Assembly (NCBI GenBank): GCA_030637805.1
Contig: DAOWFV010000091.1
Coordinates: 1-5,184 of the forward strand
Source of the DNA: Acidobacteriota bacterium
Lineage (GTDB): Bacteria > Acidobacteriota > Thermoanaerobaculia > Thermoanaerobaculales > Sulfomarinibacteraceae
Length of the DNA stretch: 5,184 nucleotides
Direction: 5' to 3'
Made by a program: the position numbers and the translations under genes. The notes under the pieces were generated by a model. That model did no database searches and was not told where the DNA came from. It saw only the letters and a program-made list of their open reading frames with translations. This document shows positions 4,571 to 5,184 of this stretch, piece by piece (positions within the stretch are counted from its first letter, which is position 1; every line of letters starts with the position of its first letter).

Positions 4571-5184
4571 TCACTCCTCGCGAAGCGCCGAGTACCACGC
4601 CGTCATTTCATCCCAGGCGTCATCCTGGGTGACGTCATCATCGAGCAGATCCGCGAAGTCGAGACCCCTCACGTCACACAGATACTCCACCAACACGTGC
4701 CAGCGAAAATGACGCCGATCGAAGGACGTGACAGGGGGCTGCCAGTTTCGGTCGTCGAGCAGCAGCCCGACGCGCTCCCCAAGGTCGTGGTTGGGATCTG
4801 CGGCGGCGGCGGCGAGATTGGCGGCGAAGTCGGCGTATCCCTCCGACTTCCACGGCGGCAGACCACGTTCGCCAAGCGCACCGATCGCGGGGACCATCTG
4901 CAGGTGTGCGACCTCGTGGGCGATCGCTGCCGACCACGAACCCTGCAACCGTGAGTGCAGAGGTCGGCCGCCGTTGCGTCGCCCGATGGCTTCAATCCTC
5001 TCCTCGGAAAAGAACGCATTGTTGGCCGCCGAGATGACCAGCGCCTGCCCGGCGTGCCTCTTGCCGGCCAGCTTGTTGATAAACACGAAGAGTCGCTGTG
5101 ACCGACAGACGAATACGCGGGGGTTTTTGGCTCCGCGATAGAGCTCCATCGCTTCAACGCGGCCCCGCGCGTCGTCGAGAACCA
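4571..5184 (-). CDS. Gluzincin-type zinc metallopeptidase-like protein, 5' end beyond the window
   Basis: The frame stays open from the stop at 4573-4571 to the right edge, 204 full codons, so the N-terminus is outside the window. An in-frame ATG at 5149 exists, but the preceding codons (VLDDARGRVEA) read as natural protein and nothing resembling a ribosome-binding site stands before it. Numbering from that Met, AIAHEVAHLQM has the zinc-binding H78-E79-x2-H82, and PPWKSEGYADF supplies a probable third ligand, E103, 21 residues later. HExxH followed by 'W-x-S-E-G-x-A' is the pattern of the peptidase MA-like and related gluzincin families, where the motif glutamate activates water. Upstream, VFVCRSQRLFVF and ALVISAANNAFF look like the beta strands preceding the active-site helix. 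The C-terminus is acidic (FADLLDDDVTQDD). No signal peptide can be judged because the start is missing; substrate unknown. It converges on the 76-residue gene with no visible terminator between. Confidence 0.85.
   Translation of the reverse strand, partial: VLDDARGRVEAMELYRGAKNPRVFVCRSQRLFVFINKLAGKRHAGQALVISAANNAFFSEERIEAIGRRNGGRPLHSRLQGSWSAAIAHEVAHLQMVPAIGALGERGLPPWKSEGYADFAANLAAAAADPNHDLGERVGLLLDDRNWQPPVTSFDRRHFRWHVLVEYLCDVRGLDFADLLDDDVTQDDAWDEMTAWYSALREE

Noticed and set aside
4403..4954. 183-codon plus-strand frame over the small gene and the peptidase
   Set aside because: It overlaps both better-supported genes in another frame or strand and has no start signal or recognisable motif.
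5147..5149. ATG at 5149 as the true start of the metallopeptidase gene
   Set aside because: No ribosome-binding site or promoter precedes it, and the same frame stays open with protein-like sequence to the window edge.

Overview
This is a GC-rich bacterial window, with AT-richer patches only in the 142-436 intergenic region. It carries housekeeping RNA-processing genes plus several proteins I do not recognise. The long DHH-CBS-tRNA nucleotidyltransferase fusion, the tight 4-base gene overlaps and the heptamer tandem repeats suggest a GC-rich Gram-negative lineage, perhaps Acidobacteriota or a former deltaproteobacterial group. That placement is inference; no marker here settles it.

Layout. 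Positions 1-141 (minus) hold the first 47 codons of a gene running off the left edge, possibly related to gluconate 2-dehydrogenase subunit 3. Positions 142-436 are a divergent intergenic region. It contains a nine-copy heptamer array (RRCCTGA), a second heptamer family (AATTCCK, five copies, with degenerate relatives further left), and two outward-facing TACAAT -10 boxes. Each box ends exactly six bases before its start codon, which suggests leaderless mRNAs in both directions.

Positions 437-4268 (plus) look like one operon of three genes joined by 4-base stop/start overlaps (ATGA, then GTGA). In order they are an 878-residue DHH/DHHA1-CBS-CBS-tRNA nucleotidyltransferase fusion, a 211-residue exported or lipid-anchored protein of unknown function, and RsmD, the 16S rRNA G966 N2-methyltransferase. 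Two of the three therefore act on stable RNA (tRNA 3' ends and possibly small RNA fragments; 16S rRNA). The exported protein between them is the functional outlier.

A separate promoter and a good Shine-Dalgarno follow rsmD and drive a 76-residue Cys/His-rich basic protein (4338-4568). It converges, with only two bases between stop codons, on a minus-strand gene running off the right edge. That gene (4571-5184) encodes a gluzincin-type metallopeptidase-like protein with HEVAH and a downstream SEGYAD motif.

The most interesting points are the matched pair of putative leaderless promoters, the two unrelated 7-bp arrays in the same intergenic region (one covering the -35 zone of the operon promoter), and the three proteins of unknown function. 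No mobile element, CRISPR array, tRNA or rRNA gene was found.
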